This document shows positions 49,244 through 56,923 of a stretch of 64,000 nt of DNA, in pieces; position 1 is the stretch's first letter; the number at the start of each line of letters is the position of its first letter. Made by a program: the position numbers and the translations under genes. The notes beneath the pieces were generated by a model. That model was not told the origin of the DNA, did no database searches, and was given only the letters and a program-made list of their open reading frames with translations. Source of the DNA: Bacillus siamensis KCTC 13613 (GTDB lineage Bacteria; Bacillota; Bacilli; Bacillales; Bacillaceae); NCBI RefSeq assembly GCF_000262045.1, contig NZ_AJVF01000042.1, forward strand, positions 140,184 to 204,183, in the 5' to 3' direction.

Positions 49244-50614
49244 TTACACGTTTCTTATTTTTTTAAATCGGTCATTAGACAGTTTCCGATCTGTAACAGA
49301 AATGATCTGCGGTATCTGATATGGCTGCAGCTTCTGTCTGCAATGAGCTACGGCCCGCTTTCTGAAAGATTTGATATCTTCCTCTTTTTCAAGCACGGCC
49401 TCTGCCGCGACAATCTCGCCCGTAATCGGATTTTTTCGGCCCGTTATGAGCACATCCCGGACATTCGGTATCTCCAGAAAAACGCTTTCCACCTCTGCCG
49501 GAAACACTTTCTCTCCGCCCACATTAATAATTTCACTCTTTCTTCCGAGAATTCTTATATATTCGCCGTCTGTTTCCACCTGGTCACCGGTGTCGTACCA
49601 GCCGTCTTCATCGAAAGGTGACGGTGCATTTAAATAGCCGAGCATCGCCGACTCAGAACGGACCCAAAGCGTGCCTCCGGTAATTTTGGTCTCTGTTCCG
49701 GCACCGCCTACTTTCATCCAAGTGGATTGGCTGTCTTTTGATTTCGTTGAGAATATACCCAGTTCAGTTAATCCGTATGTTTGTTTCAGCCGTACCCCCG
49801 GAAACAGCCGGTGAATGCCGCGCAGCGTTGATTGGGGCATCGGTTCTGTGCCGTAAGTGATCAGCTGGAGTGAAGAGAGGTTATAGCCGGAGCCGGCATC
49901 CGCCTTGGACATCAGCAGCATGTTTAAAAAGGTCGGGGTGGCGGGGAGTACTTGGACAGCATGTTTGTCGACCGCCCGATAAACGGACTCCGGCGTTCTG
50001 CTGTCTGATGTGACGATTGTTCCCCCGTTAAACAGAATCGCAAACAGCGTATTAATGCCGCCTATATGATCCAATTTCAGAAAAATGAGTGTACGCAGCG
50101 GTTTTCTTTTCGCCGTTTTGTATTTTTCAAGCAGCCGGCCGGCGCTTAACACGGATGCTTTGCTTTTGCCGGAGGTTCCCGATGTGAAAATAATAATGCC
50201 TGACTCTCCTCTCTCTCGCAGGTCATCAAGCAGAGGGTGAGAGGCGCTTTTAGAACCTTCACGAAGCGTCCAGCTGTCATTTTCATTTATTTCAATGATT
50301 TGATTCACTTTCGCGTCTTCAAACATATCGAGATGCTTTTCCCTTGATTCATTGCTGAGAGGGACAACGATATTTCGGTTTAACAGAAGCGCCATCAGCA
50401 AAAAAATGGCGTTCGGGGAATAATCCCCGATAAGCGCCACACATTCTCCTTCACGTATTCCGTTTTGTTCAAGTTCTTTCTGAAAAAAGCTGATTCGTGT
50501 CAGCAAATCATCATACGTAAAAGTCTGCCCTTTAAAAATGAGAAACTCACTGTCTTGCGTTTCCCTAAGCTTATCAGTCACCCAGCTGATATCTCCCCCG
50601 CTTTCTGTTATCAT
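49244..50614 (-). CDS. dfnB: AMP-dependent acyl ligase (starter activation)
   Basis: Adenylate-forming ligase of 456 aa that would activate a small carboxylic acid and load it on the ACP DfnX. Core motifs: FTSGTSGKSKASV (A3), YGLTELG (A5), YDTGDQVETDGEYIRILGR (A7-A8). In the C-terminal subdomain, the position where most members have GK (the A10 lysine that helps adenylation) appears to read DR in LSNDRFKK. If that alignment is right, the first half-reaction may be weak or altered. It overlaps dfnX by 4 bp (ATGA), which ties ligase and carrier together. The substrate is not readable; difficidin's acrylate-like starter suggests a C3 acid. Confidence 0.82.
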   Translation of the reverse strand: MITESGGDISWVTDKLRETQDSEFLIFKGQTFTYDDLLTRISFFQKELEQNGIREGECVALIGDYSPNAIFLLMALLLNRNIVVPLSNESREKHLDMFEDAKVNQIIEINENDSWTLREGSKSASHPLLDDLRERGESGIIIFTSGTSGKSKASVLSAGRLLEKYKTAKRKPLRTLIFLKLDHIGGINTLFAILFNGGTIVTSDSRTPESVYRAVDKHAVQVLPATPTFLNMLLMSKADAGSGYNLSSLQLITYGTEPMPQSTLRGIHRLFPGVRLKQTYGLTELGIFSTKSKDSQSTWMKVGGAGTETKITGGTLWVRSESAMLGYLNAPSPFDEDGWYDTGDQVETDGEYIRILGRKSEIINVGGEKVFPAEVESVFLEIPNVRDVLITGRKNPITGEIVAAEAVLEKEEDIKSFRKRAVAHCRQKLQPYQIPQIISVTDRKLSNDRFKKIRNV

Positions 50615-50883
50615 GATTGAGCACTGTCCATATATTTTTGATAAATATCACAAATGCTGCCGACGGTTGTAATGCTGGAAATTGTTTCTCCTTGGGAAAA
50701 AGGATCTACTCCGGTTTCCATCTCCATCTGTGCGACTAATTGAGCGATATCCAGTGATGAGAAGCCCAGATCCTCTATGACTCTCACATCATCTCCCGCT
50801 TCGACGGCCCGATATGACTGCTGTTCTTGAATGTCCTGGATGATTTGAGCGATGATCTGCTTCATTTCCTTGGTTTGTTCCAT
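50611..50883 (-). CDS. dfnX: Free-standing acyl carrier protein
   Basis: A 90-aa acidic, four-helix ACP. The phosphopantetheine serine is Ser43 in DLGFSSLDIAQL; the residue before it is Ser rather than the usual Asp. Placed between the LnmK-like enzyme and the ligase, it is most likely the starter carrier. The letters X and Y follow the published order dfn-A-Y-X-B-C as I remember it. The ribosome site is GGAGCTG-like, 24 bp after the dfnY stop. Confidence 0.85.
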   Translation of the reverse strand: MEQTKEMKQIIAQIIQDIQEQQSYRAVEAGDDVRVIEDLGFSSLDIAQLVAQMEMETGVDPFSQGETISSITTVGSICDIYQKYMDSAQS

Positions 50884-50907
50884 TTGCTTTCAGCTCCATT
50901 CTTCATT

Positions 50908-51888
50908 TTATAAACTTCTGATGACCCGTTTATAATCCGGAATATGATCTTGTGAAGAGGTCGGCACCGCCAGCAGCTTATCCACCTTGGAAATGGCCAG
51001 CAATGTATGATTTCTTTTCATATAGACTTCAATCTGATAGCTGATTTTCGCCACTGAGATCATACCGAGGGAATCACCGTGAAAGTCGGGATCGCATTCT
51101 TCAATGTGTCCCGTCATATAAATATCAAGCTCTTCATCTGCAAAACAATTTCCGTAATAATACGTCTCTCTCTCAAGCAAAAATAAATGCCGCGCGATTG
51201 AAACCGGAAAACCCGGCTTCGACCGGCGCGTCATCCATTCAAATTCCGCCGCATCCATTATCTTGCTGAATTTCGCAAACACCATGGCATGCCCCGGCGC
51301 AGCATCCTGATCAACAGGAACCCGATATGAAACGGGGTCTGCTGTTTTGAGGTTGCCCGGCTTCATACCGAAAGCATCCGTTCTGATTTTCTTTGACCGC
51401 ATCAGCGCGTAAGGCGGCTTGGCTAGCTTAGAAAGTTCCGCAATGCATTCAGCCTTAGGCGCTGAGACTTTGCGGGTCGAACCTTCTGTTTGTGTGACGT
51501 CGACGACAATTAAACTATTGGCTTTCATAGAAGGAAACCGCCCGCGGTCCCACTCGCTTTTATCAGTGCTGACCGCTCCTTTCGGCCCAAACAAATAATC
51601 AGATTCTAATATGGTTTCTCCAAACCGGGAGATATCGACTCCGACGGAAACCTCGTCCCATAATCGGTACTGATCAAGAGGCTTATCTGAAGGAACTTTG
51701 AGATGTGTCATAAAATAAGCCGGATACAAAATCAGCCCTTGGTGATCGGCCATCTGATCAGGCCGGAATCCCGTTCCGTCCGTTAAATGGTGACTGTGTG
51801 CGTTGCCGAATAACAGCAGCAGCGCGTACTCATTCAAATTCCCTAACCCGACATGGCTCATCGTTAATTCATGATTTTCAATCAGCAT
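50908..51888 (-). CDS. dfnY: LnmK-like double-hotdog starter enzyme (probable acyltransferase/decarboxylase)
   Basis: A 326-aa protein without classical PKS motifs. The N-terminal half (MSHVGLGNLNEYALLLLFGN, then LILYPAYFMTHLKVP and LDQYRLWDEVSVGVDISRFG) lines up by eye with LnmK of leinamycin synthesis. LnmK is a double-hotdog protein that transfers methylmalonyl to an ACP and decarboxylates it to propionyl-ACP. The Tyr in LYPAYF falls in the segment where I expect LnmK's active-site Tyr. With DfnX, DfnB and DfnC it probably makes the starter acyl-ACP. The family assignment is from memory of sequence shape and needs an HMM check. It is encoded 39 bp after dfnA. Confidence 0.6.
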   Translation of the reverse strand: MLIENHELTMSHVGLGNLNEYALLLLFGNAHSHHLTDGTGFRPDQMADHQGLILYPAYFMTHLKVPSDKPLDQYRLWDEVSVGVDISRFGETILESDYLFGPKGAVSTDKSEWDRGRFPSMKANSLIVVDVTQTEGSTRKVSAPKAECIAELSKLAKPPYALMRSKKIRTDAFGMKPGNLKTADPVSYRVPVDQDAAPGHAMVFAKFSKIMDAAEFEWMTRRSKPGFPVSIARHLFLLERETYYYGNCFADEELDIYMTGHIEECDPDFHGDSLGMISVAKISYQIEVYMKRNHTLLAISKVDKLLAVPTSSQDHIPDYKRVIRSL

Positions 51889-51927
51889 GGTAGTCCTCCG
51901 CAGAAAAAATGTAATGTCCGGTCATAC

Positions 51928-54186
51928 TCAGCCTGTAATCGATACCAGCCGTTGCGCAAGAAGACCGGCTGTTTCTTCCATGAGCTGTTTGCCGATCAGA
52001 TCGACATGCCTGTTTCTCCAATTTTCAAGCGGGGTTCCTTTCACCCATTGATTAAATGCGCCGAGTGCAGGGCCGCAATGAATTTGGTAATCTATTTTAC
52101 TTTCGCTTTTTCCTTCCAGAGCGAGCCTCGTCGTATGGGAAAAATACCATTTAAATACCATCGCCATTTTGTGTTTCGGATTCTGTTCGGCTTTGGCGAT
52201 CTGTTCAGGAGATTTATCATGTTTCAACTGCTCATACACTTCTTCAAAACTGCGCTGGAAATACTTATCTTCAATTAATGTTTTCGTTTTTTCATCTATT
52301 TCATCTAAAGAATTGTATTGTCTGTACAAGTCAAAGAGTTTATTGGCTCTGGCCGGGAAAAACAGGCCTTTTTTCAGCACCTGCACCCTTGCTCCCGCTT
52401 CAAACATATCTCCCGCGGGAGCATATGACGTATCCTGCACGTTCGCTTCCTGAAGCAGATCTTTCACTGAATCGCTTGTCCCGGCTTCGACCGTGCATTG
52501 ATTAATAGAACCGGTTCCGATAAATTCGGCGCCGAGCAGAAACGCGGCAGCAGCAGCTTCCGGAGTGCCGATGCCGCCGGCTGCGCCGATTCTTACTTTT
52601 TTCGCATAACCGTGCTTCTCCATCATGCGGTCTCTGAGTCTGATCATGGCAGGCATTAAAGTATACGGAATCCCTTGGTCGGTATGCCCTCCTGAATCCG
52701 CTTCAACGCAAATGTCATCAGCCATCGGAATTTCTTTTGCAAGCGCCGCTTCCCCGGCTGTCAGCCGATTGTCAGACACAAGTCTTTCCAGCATATGAGC
52801 CGGAGCCGGATTCAGAAAGGCCTCAGCGACTTCAGGCCGGGATACTTTCGCGATGATTCTGTTTTGAACTGACACCGATCCGTCATGATTCCTGCTTAAT
52901 CCCTTTGCCCTGTATATAACGAGAGCGGGGGTTATGCCCATAAATGCCGATGCTTCAATAAGATGAATGCCGTTTTTCAAATATAAATCTATCATTCTGA
53001 CTTCCTTGTCAGGTGACATCATATGATGAAGAAGGTTCATTCCGAATGTTTCCCCTTGCCGCAGTGCAGACCGGATGGTTCCGATGGCCTGTCCGATCCG
53101 TTCGATACTCAATCCGCCTGTTCCGTAAAAGCCCAGCATTCCCGCTTTTGCCGCTTTAATGACCATCTGTTCCGAAGCAATTCCCCTGTACATGGAGCCC
53201 GTCATGTAAGCATATTGGATGTTATGATCTTTTTTAAAATCTTCGTTCCCTAATCTCATTCCCGCCGTTTTTTGTGAATCAGCTGCCGCACTTGTAACAT
53301 CAGCAATATCAGACTCTTCTTTCGGCATAGGTAATGGGACGGCATCTTTTTTAATCTGCCGCGTCAGTTTTGTCAGCACTTCCCCGGGCCCGACTTCTGT
53401 AATTTCATTATTTTCAAGTCCCATCAGACGGCGTATCGTGTCCGTCCACTTTACCTGATTGGTCATTTGCAAAGTCAGATTTGTTTTGATTTCATCATTC
53501 TTATAAGGTGCGGCATGAAGATTTGAGATCACCGGAAAACGAAGAGGCAAAAACGCCGTTTCTTCTAAATAATCCGCAAACTCTTTTTCAGCATCTTTCA
53601 TATAGCGGGAATGGAAAGCGCCGCTCACATTTAAAGGAAGGTACATTCTCACGCCGGCTTTTTCAAAGACGGGGCGCGCTTTTTCAATGTCTTGTTTCGT
53701 TCCGGCGATCACAATTTGCAAAGGTGAATTATGGTTAGCGATATCAATGCCGGTCAGATGATAATCGGATAAAACATCTTTTACTTGTTCAGCCGTAAAC
53801 CCCAAAACCGCCGCCATGCCTCCGGGAGCTGCCTTGCTCATGAGCTCCCCTCTTTTTTTTACAAGCTGCAAACCGGTCTCAAAATCAAAGCAGCCGGCCG
53901 CAAATAACGCATTATATTCTCCTAAACTGTGCCCTGCGGCGTAATCAGGCTCTCTGCCGGACTCTTTCATTTTCTTTAAATAACTGAGTGCACTCACCGT
54001 ATATAACGCCGGCTGGGTAAATTGCGTTTTCCCCAGCTGGTGATTCGGATCCTCCAGGCACAATTCTTCTATAGAGTAGCCTAATATGTCATCAGCCTGA
54101 CGTGTCAGATCTTGAAATTCATCAAACAGTCCTCCTCCCATTCCTTTAAATTGAGAACCCTGCCCCGGGAAAACAAACGTAAGCAT
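51928..54186 (-). CDS. dfnA: Trans-acting acyltransferase / enoylreductase didomain (AT-ER)
   Basis: A 752-aa protein with an N-terminal malonyl-CoA:ACP acyltransferase ([12 protein letters not shown]; nucleophile Ser87 in GHSLGEY; about residues 1-285). A PfaD-type flavin-dependent enoylreductase follows (about 320-750: [36 protein letters not shown]). It supplies malonyl units to all AT-less modules of DfnG-J and can reduce enoyl intermediates in trans, like PksE-type proteins. First gene of the operon. Its ATG follows a leader of about 420 nt with a strong terminator, so its expression should depend on antitermination. Confidence 0.93.
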   Translation of the reverse strand: MLTFVFPGQGSQFKGMGGGLFDEFQDLTRQADDILGYSIEELCLEDPNHQLGKTQFTQPALYTVSALSYLKKMKESGREPDYAAGHSLGEYNALFAAGCFDFETGLQLVKKRGELMSKAAPGGMAAVLGFTAEQVKDVLSDYHLTGIDIANHNSPLQIVIAGTKQDIEKARPVFEKAGVRMYLPLNVSGAFHSRYMKDAEKEFADYLEETAFLPLRFPVISNLHAAPYKNDEIKTNLTLQMTNQVKWTDTIRRLMGLENNEITEVGPGEVLTKLTRQIKKDAVPLPMPKEESDIADVTSAAADSQKTAGMRLGNEDFKKDHNIQYAYMTGSMYRGIASEQMVIKAAKAGMLGFYGTGGLSIERIGQAIGTIRSALRQGETFGMNLLHHMMSPDKEVRMIDLYLKNGIHLIEASAFMGITPALVIYRAKGLSRNHDGSVSVQNRIIAKVSRPEVAEAFLNPAPAHMLERLVSDNRLTAGEAALAKEIPMADDICVEADSGGHTDQGIPYTLMPAMIRLRDRMMEKHGYAKKVRIGAAGGIGTPEAAAAAFLLGAEFIGTGSINQCTVEAGTSDSVKDLLQEANVQDTSYAPAGDMFEAGARVQVLKKGLFFPARANKLFDLYRQYNSLDEIDEKTKTLIEDKYFQRSFEEVYEQLKHDKSPEQIAKAEQNPKHKMAMVFKWYFSHTTRLALEGKSESKIDYQIHCGPALGAFNQWVKGTPLENWRNRHVDLIGKQLMEETAGLLAQRLVSITG

Positions 54187-54288
54187 CTCATCCTCATCCT
54201 TTCCGCATCGTCAATTTTGCACACCACATGTGGTTCTCAATACAAAAACGTCTCTTATCTCATATATTGACTGGTGTAAACACCGGCA

Positions 54289-54352
54289 TAAAAATAAAAA
54301 CACAAACGCGTTTGCGATTCAGCACAGGTTTAAAAATCGCAAACGCATTGTG
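54289..54352 (-). terminator. Intrinsic terminator in the dfn leader
   Basis: In the minus-strand RNA the arms at 54335-54352 and 54301-54319 pair over 12 bp (GCGTTTGCGATT / AATCGCAAACGC), then, past a small bulge, five more (CACAA / TTGTG). The stem is followed at once by TTTTTATTTTT (54290-54300). This is a textbook terminator about 100 bp before dfnA, and it would stop transcription unless polymerase is modified. It is the probable target of LoaP. Confidence 0.92.
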
Positions 54353-54389
54353 TTTTCCTTTTCTAACATAATTTACATAAAAACATATT

Positions 54390-54420
54390 GCTTGTTGACT
54401 GAATGTTTCTCATGACAAGC
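54390..54420 (-). promoter_or_regulatory. Leader hairpin, candidate LoaP recognition element
   Basis: GCTTGT / ACAAGC arms (6 bp) continue into TGA / TCA past a two-base bulge and GAA / TTC around a three-base loop. It lies in the dfn leader about 40 nt upstream of the terminator in the direction of transcription. LoaP of B. velezensis is reported to bind a hairpin in the dfn leader; that this is the hairpin is my inference from position and its bulged shape. Confidence 0.5.
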
Positions 54421-54610
54421 TGCAGTGCCAATATGCCCGAAAACAGCCGTGACGGCACACTTCTCCCTTATCATGTATATGTAGATATATACACTACAAT
54501 CATTTTTATAATCCCTATTTCCTCTTCAACGTGCCGAAACAGCGATTGAAATTTAATAGGTGCTTTACTTTAATTTAATAAATTTAACAAATAGTTGCTA
54601 TTTAAAGAGA

Positions 54611-54640
54611 ATAATATCAATTTATAGATAATAATGTCAA
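54611..54640 (-). promoter_or_regulatory. Sigma-A promoter of the dfn operon
   Basis: On the minus strand a perfect -35 TTGACA (54640-54635) and a -10 TATTAT (54616-54611) have an 18-bp spacer. It is the best-scoring promoter by eye in the 711-bp divergent region. Transcription would start near 54604, giving a 5' leader of about 420 nt before dfnA. Confidence 0.75.
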
Positions 54641-54658
54641 GGGGTTTTTTCTTTATTT

Positions 54659-54705
54659 TCTGACATTTATTTCACAGTTTTATGTTCGGTGGATAAAATG
54701 TCAGA
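54659..54705. repeat. Inverted repeat upstream of the dfn promoter
   Basis: Two perfect 10-base arms (TCTGACATTT at 54659-54668, AAATGTCAGA at 54696-54705) are separated by 27 bp, 19 bp upstream of the dfn -35. The spacing suggests two half-sites on different helical turns, as for a regulator that loops or binds as two dimers. No known Bacillus operator is recognised. Confidence 0.5.
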
Positions 54706-54860
54706 TAATTCTCTGAACCCTTTTCATGTCAAAGAAAATTCATCGCTTCTCTGTCAATTGGGTCTATACTTATTTTTCATTTTCATATATTATGTAAAAA
54801 AAAGACGAAATAGAAAATTTTTTAATCATTTTAAATATTATCCATTAAATACTTTCTTTG

Positions 54861-54866
54861 TATAAT
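54861..54866 (+). promoter_or_regulatory. -10 element of a probable loaP promoter
   Basis: A consensus TATAAT lies 32 bp before the loaP ATG in very AT-rich DNA. No good -35 is seen 16-18 bp upstream, so this is a tentative call; an activator or an A-tract UP element may compensate. Confidence 0.4.
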
Positions 54867-54897
54867 AATTTCTTATTATTCTAAGGAGGATCCAGTC

Positions 54898-55428
54898 ATG
54901 AAATGGTACGCACTTTTTGTAGAGTCGGGAAAAGAAGAAGCAGTGCAAAAATTTCTGCGTCTGCAGTTTGATGAGCAGGCTCTCTACTCAATCATACCCA
55001 AGAAAAAAGTCACAGAACGAAAAGCCGGAATCAAATACGAGGCACTCAAAAAAATGTTTCCGGGATATGTGCTGTTTAAAACAAAGATGACAGAGCGGAC
55101 ATTTCATAAAATCAAAGAACTCCCCATTTCATGCAGAATCGTGAATAACGGCGCATATTATTCCAAAGAGCGTAAAACCTATTTCACGACAATTAAGGAT
55201 GAAGAAATCCTCCCTATTATCAGGCTGATCGGAGAAGGAGACACTGTAGATTATTCAAAAGTCTATATTGAAAATTCAAAAGTAACCGTTGCCTCAGGGC
55301 CTCTTAAAGGAATGGAAGGCATTATTAAAAAGATCGATAAAAGAAAAAGACGCGCCAAAATCTGCCTGTCTTTTATGGGACTGGACAAAATGGTCAACGT
55401 CGGAATTGAAGTGCTCTCCAAACCCTAG
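54898..55428 (+). CDS. loaP: LoaP, specialised NusG paralogue (processive antiterminator)
   Basis: A 176-aa NusG-family factor: NGN domain about 1-105 (MKWYALFVESGKEEAVQKFL, MFPGYVLFK) and KOW domain about 120-176 (VTVASGPLKGMEGIIKKID, then GLDKMVNVGIEVL). It is distinct from the housekeeping NusG because it sits alone beside, and divergent from, a giant polyketide operon. LoaP in B. velezensis FZB42 is reported to be needed for full difficidin and macrolactin operon transcription by letting polymerase pass terminators. It has a strong AAGGAGG site. It should act on RNA polymerase through the leader hairpin and terminator at 54289-54420. Confidence 0.93.
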   Translation: MKWYALFVESGKEEAVQKFLRLQFDEQALYSIIPKKKVTERKAGIKYEALKKMFPGYVLFKTKMTERTFHKIKELPISCRIVNNGAYYSKERKTYFTTIKDEEILPIIRLIGEGDTVDYSKVYIENSKVTVASGPLKGMEGIIKKIDKRKRRAKICLSFMGLDKMVNVGIEVLSKP

Positions 55429-55441
55429 CATTTCAAAAAAA

Positions 55442-55474
55442 GCATCAACAGCATGTGCCGTTGATGCCCTTTTT
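55442..55474 (+). terminator. loaP terminator
   Basis: An 8-bp stem GCATCAAC / GTTGATGC with a 10-base loop is followed by CCTTTTTAT, 13 bp after the loaP stop. Confidence 0.88.
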
Positions 55475-55730
55475 ATATAAACAGACGAAAGCCCGACATC
55501 AAAATAACCCCGCTCACCACTGTCACGGTCAGACTTTTTGTTTTCAAGGCAGTATTTTCATTCTGACAATCTGGTTCAAAGGACGCCACGCAGTTATCGG
55601 TGCGTTTCTCATCTATATTTGCTAAATGATCGGCTGTAAATGCCTGTTATGAAGATACGGCCCCGATGTGTATAAGAAAAATGCCCGTTCAGAACAATAA
55701 GAACGATGTGTTCAGCTGTGAGCAGTTTAT
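55475..55730. other. Gene-free stretch between loaP terminator and yqjM promoter
   Basis: About 255 bp with no plausible reading frame behind a ribosome site on either strand and no clear RNA element. In B. subtilis 168 I would expect yqjN between proI and yqjM; no trace of a yqjN coding frame is seen here, so this may be the scar of the right end of the inserted locus. Confidence 0.4.
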
Positions 55731-55759
55731 ATGACTGGATGATCATGAGTTGTTATAAT
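55731..55759 (+). promoter_or_regulatory. Promoter of yqjM with extended -10
   Basis: A -35-like ATGACT (55731-55736) and a consensus -10 TATAAT (55754-55759) are 17 bp apart. A TG at 55751-55752 makes an extended -10 (TGTTATAAT). The yqjM start follows 33 bp downstream of the -10. Confidence 0.7.
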
Positions 55760-55792
55760 CAATGTCTAAAAACATTCCGGGAGGCGAAATAA

Positions 55793-56809
55793 ATGGCCAG
55801 AAAATTATTTACACCATGGACCGTTAAAGATGTAACGATCAAAAACCGTATTGTTATGGCACCGATGTGCATGTATTCCTCACATGAGAAGGACGGAAAA
55901 CTGCAGCCTTTTCATATGGCGCACTACATATCGCGTGCAATCGGTCAGGTCGGTCTCATTATCGTGGAAGCGACAGCCGTTAATCCGCAGGGACGTATTA
56001 CCGATCAGGATTTGGGCATTTGGAGCGACGATCATATCGAAGGCTTTGCCAAACTGACAGAACAGGTGAAAGCGCAAGGGTCTAAAATCGGCATTCAGCT
56101 CGCGCACGCGGGACGTAAAGCAGAGCTTGACGGAGAAATTTACGCTCCTTCAGCCATTCCGTTCGATGAGCAGTCCAAAACACCGGCTGAAATGACGATA
56201 GAACAAATTAAAGAAACCATTCAGGAATTCAAGCAGGCCGCGGCGCGTGCGAAAAAAGCCGGCTTTGACATTATCGAGCTTCATGCGGCACACGGCTACT
56301 TAATGCACGAATTTTTGTCACCGCTGTCCAATCACCGTACAGATGAATACGGCGGCTCACATGAAAACCGCTACCGCTTCTTAGGCGAGACCATTGAAGC
56401 CGTCAAGGAAGTCTGGGACGGACCGCTATTTGTCCGTGTTTCCGCATCTGATTATACTGATAAGGGTCTGGACATTGCCGATCATATCGGCTTTGCGAAG
56501 TGGATGAAGGAGCAGGGAGTCGACTTGATTGATTGCAGCTCAGGCGCACTCGTTCAAGCTGATATTAACGTCTTCCCCGGCTATCAAGTGAGCTTTGCGG
56601 AGAAAATCCGTGAGCAGGCCGAAATCGCAACAGGCGCCGTCGGTTTGATAACGACAGGAACAATGGCCGAAGAAATTCTGCAAAACAACCGCGCTGACCT
56701 TATTTTTGTCGCGAGAGAACTTCTGCGCGATCCGCATTTTGCAAGAAGTGCAGCGAAGCAGCTGAATACAGAAATACCGTCGCCGGTTCAATACGACAGA
56801 GCATGGTGA
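55793..56809 (+). CDS. yqjM: NADPH dehydrogenase, old yellow enzyme family
   Basis: FMN enzyme of 338 aa that reduces activated C=C bonds with NADPH; YqjM is the prototype of the thermophilic-like OYE class. Cys26 and Tyr28 (APMCMY), which tune the flavin and bind substrate, are present, as is the HxxH active-site pair (ELHAAHGYL, about 164/167). The length equals the B. subtilis protein. In B. subtilis it responds to oxidative stress and xenobiotics such as TNT. A GGGAGG site and an extended -10 promoter precede it, and a strong terminator follows. Confidence 0.96.
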   Translation: MARKLFTPWTVKDVTIKNRIVMAPMCMYSSHEKDGKLQPFHMAHYISRAIGQVGLIIVEATAVNPQGRITDQDLGIWSDDHIEGFAKLTEQVKAQGSKIGIQLAHAGRKAELDGEIYAPSAIPFDEQSKTPAEMTIEQIKETIQEFKQAAARAKKAGFDIIELHAAHGYLMHEFLSPLSNHRTDEYGGSHENRYRFLGETIEAVKEVWDGPLFVRVSASDYTDKGLDIADHIGFAKWMKEQGVDLIDCSSGALVQADINVFPGYQVSFAEKIREQAEIATGAVGLITTGTMAEEILQNNRADLIFVARELLRDPHFARSAAKQLNTEIPSPVQYDRAW

Positions 56810-56813
56810 CAGA

Positions 56814-56861
56814 AGAGACAGCCGGAATTTTTATCATCGGCTGTCTCTTTTTTTATTTTTT
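56814..56861 (+). terminator. yqjM terminator
   Basis: An 11-bp stem AGAGACAGCCG / CGGCTGTCTCT is followed by TTTTTTATTTTTT, directly after the yqjM stop. Confidence 0.93.
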
Positions 56862-56862
56862 G

Positions 56863-56889
56863 AGAAACGATCGCCGAAGCATCTCCGTC
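56863..56889 (+). promoter_or_regulatory. Possible ECF sigma (SigW-type) promoter of yqjL
   Basis: AGAAAC (56863-56868), close to the SigW -35 TGAAAC, is followed after 17 bp by CGTC (56886-56889), close to the SigW -10 CGTA. yqjL belongs to the SigW regulon in B. subtilis. No sigma-A promoter is seen between the yqjM terminator and yqjL. Confidence 0.5.
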
Positions 56890-56923
56890 TTCCTTATAGA
56901 ACCAATTAGAGGGGATGACTCCA

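Noticed and set aside
9340..54186. Many long open frames on the plus strand and in other frames inside the PKS genes (for example around 13893-14495, 30728-31372, 36073-36666)
   Set aside because: They lie antisense to or out of frame with clear PKS domains, lack ribosome sites, and repeat at equivalent places in homologous domains, as expected for shadows of conserved coding sequence.
54425..54458. GTGCC/GGCAC stem as the LoaP recognition hairpin
   Set aside because: Only five pairs with a long, poorly structured loop; kept as a weaker alternative to 54390-54420.
54728..54757. Two further minus-strand TTGACA hexamers as alternative dfn promoters
   Set aside because: Neither has a recognisable -10 at 16-18 bp; the 54640/54611 pair is far better. 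They may be part of the TGTCA repeat pattern instead.
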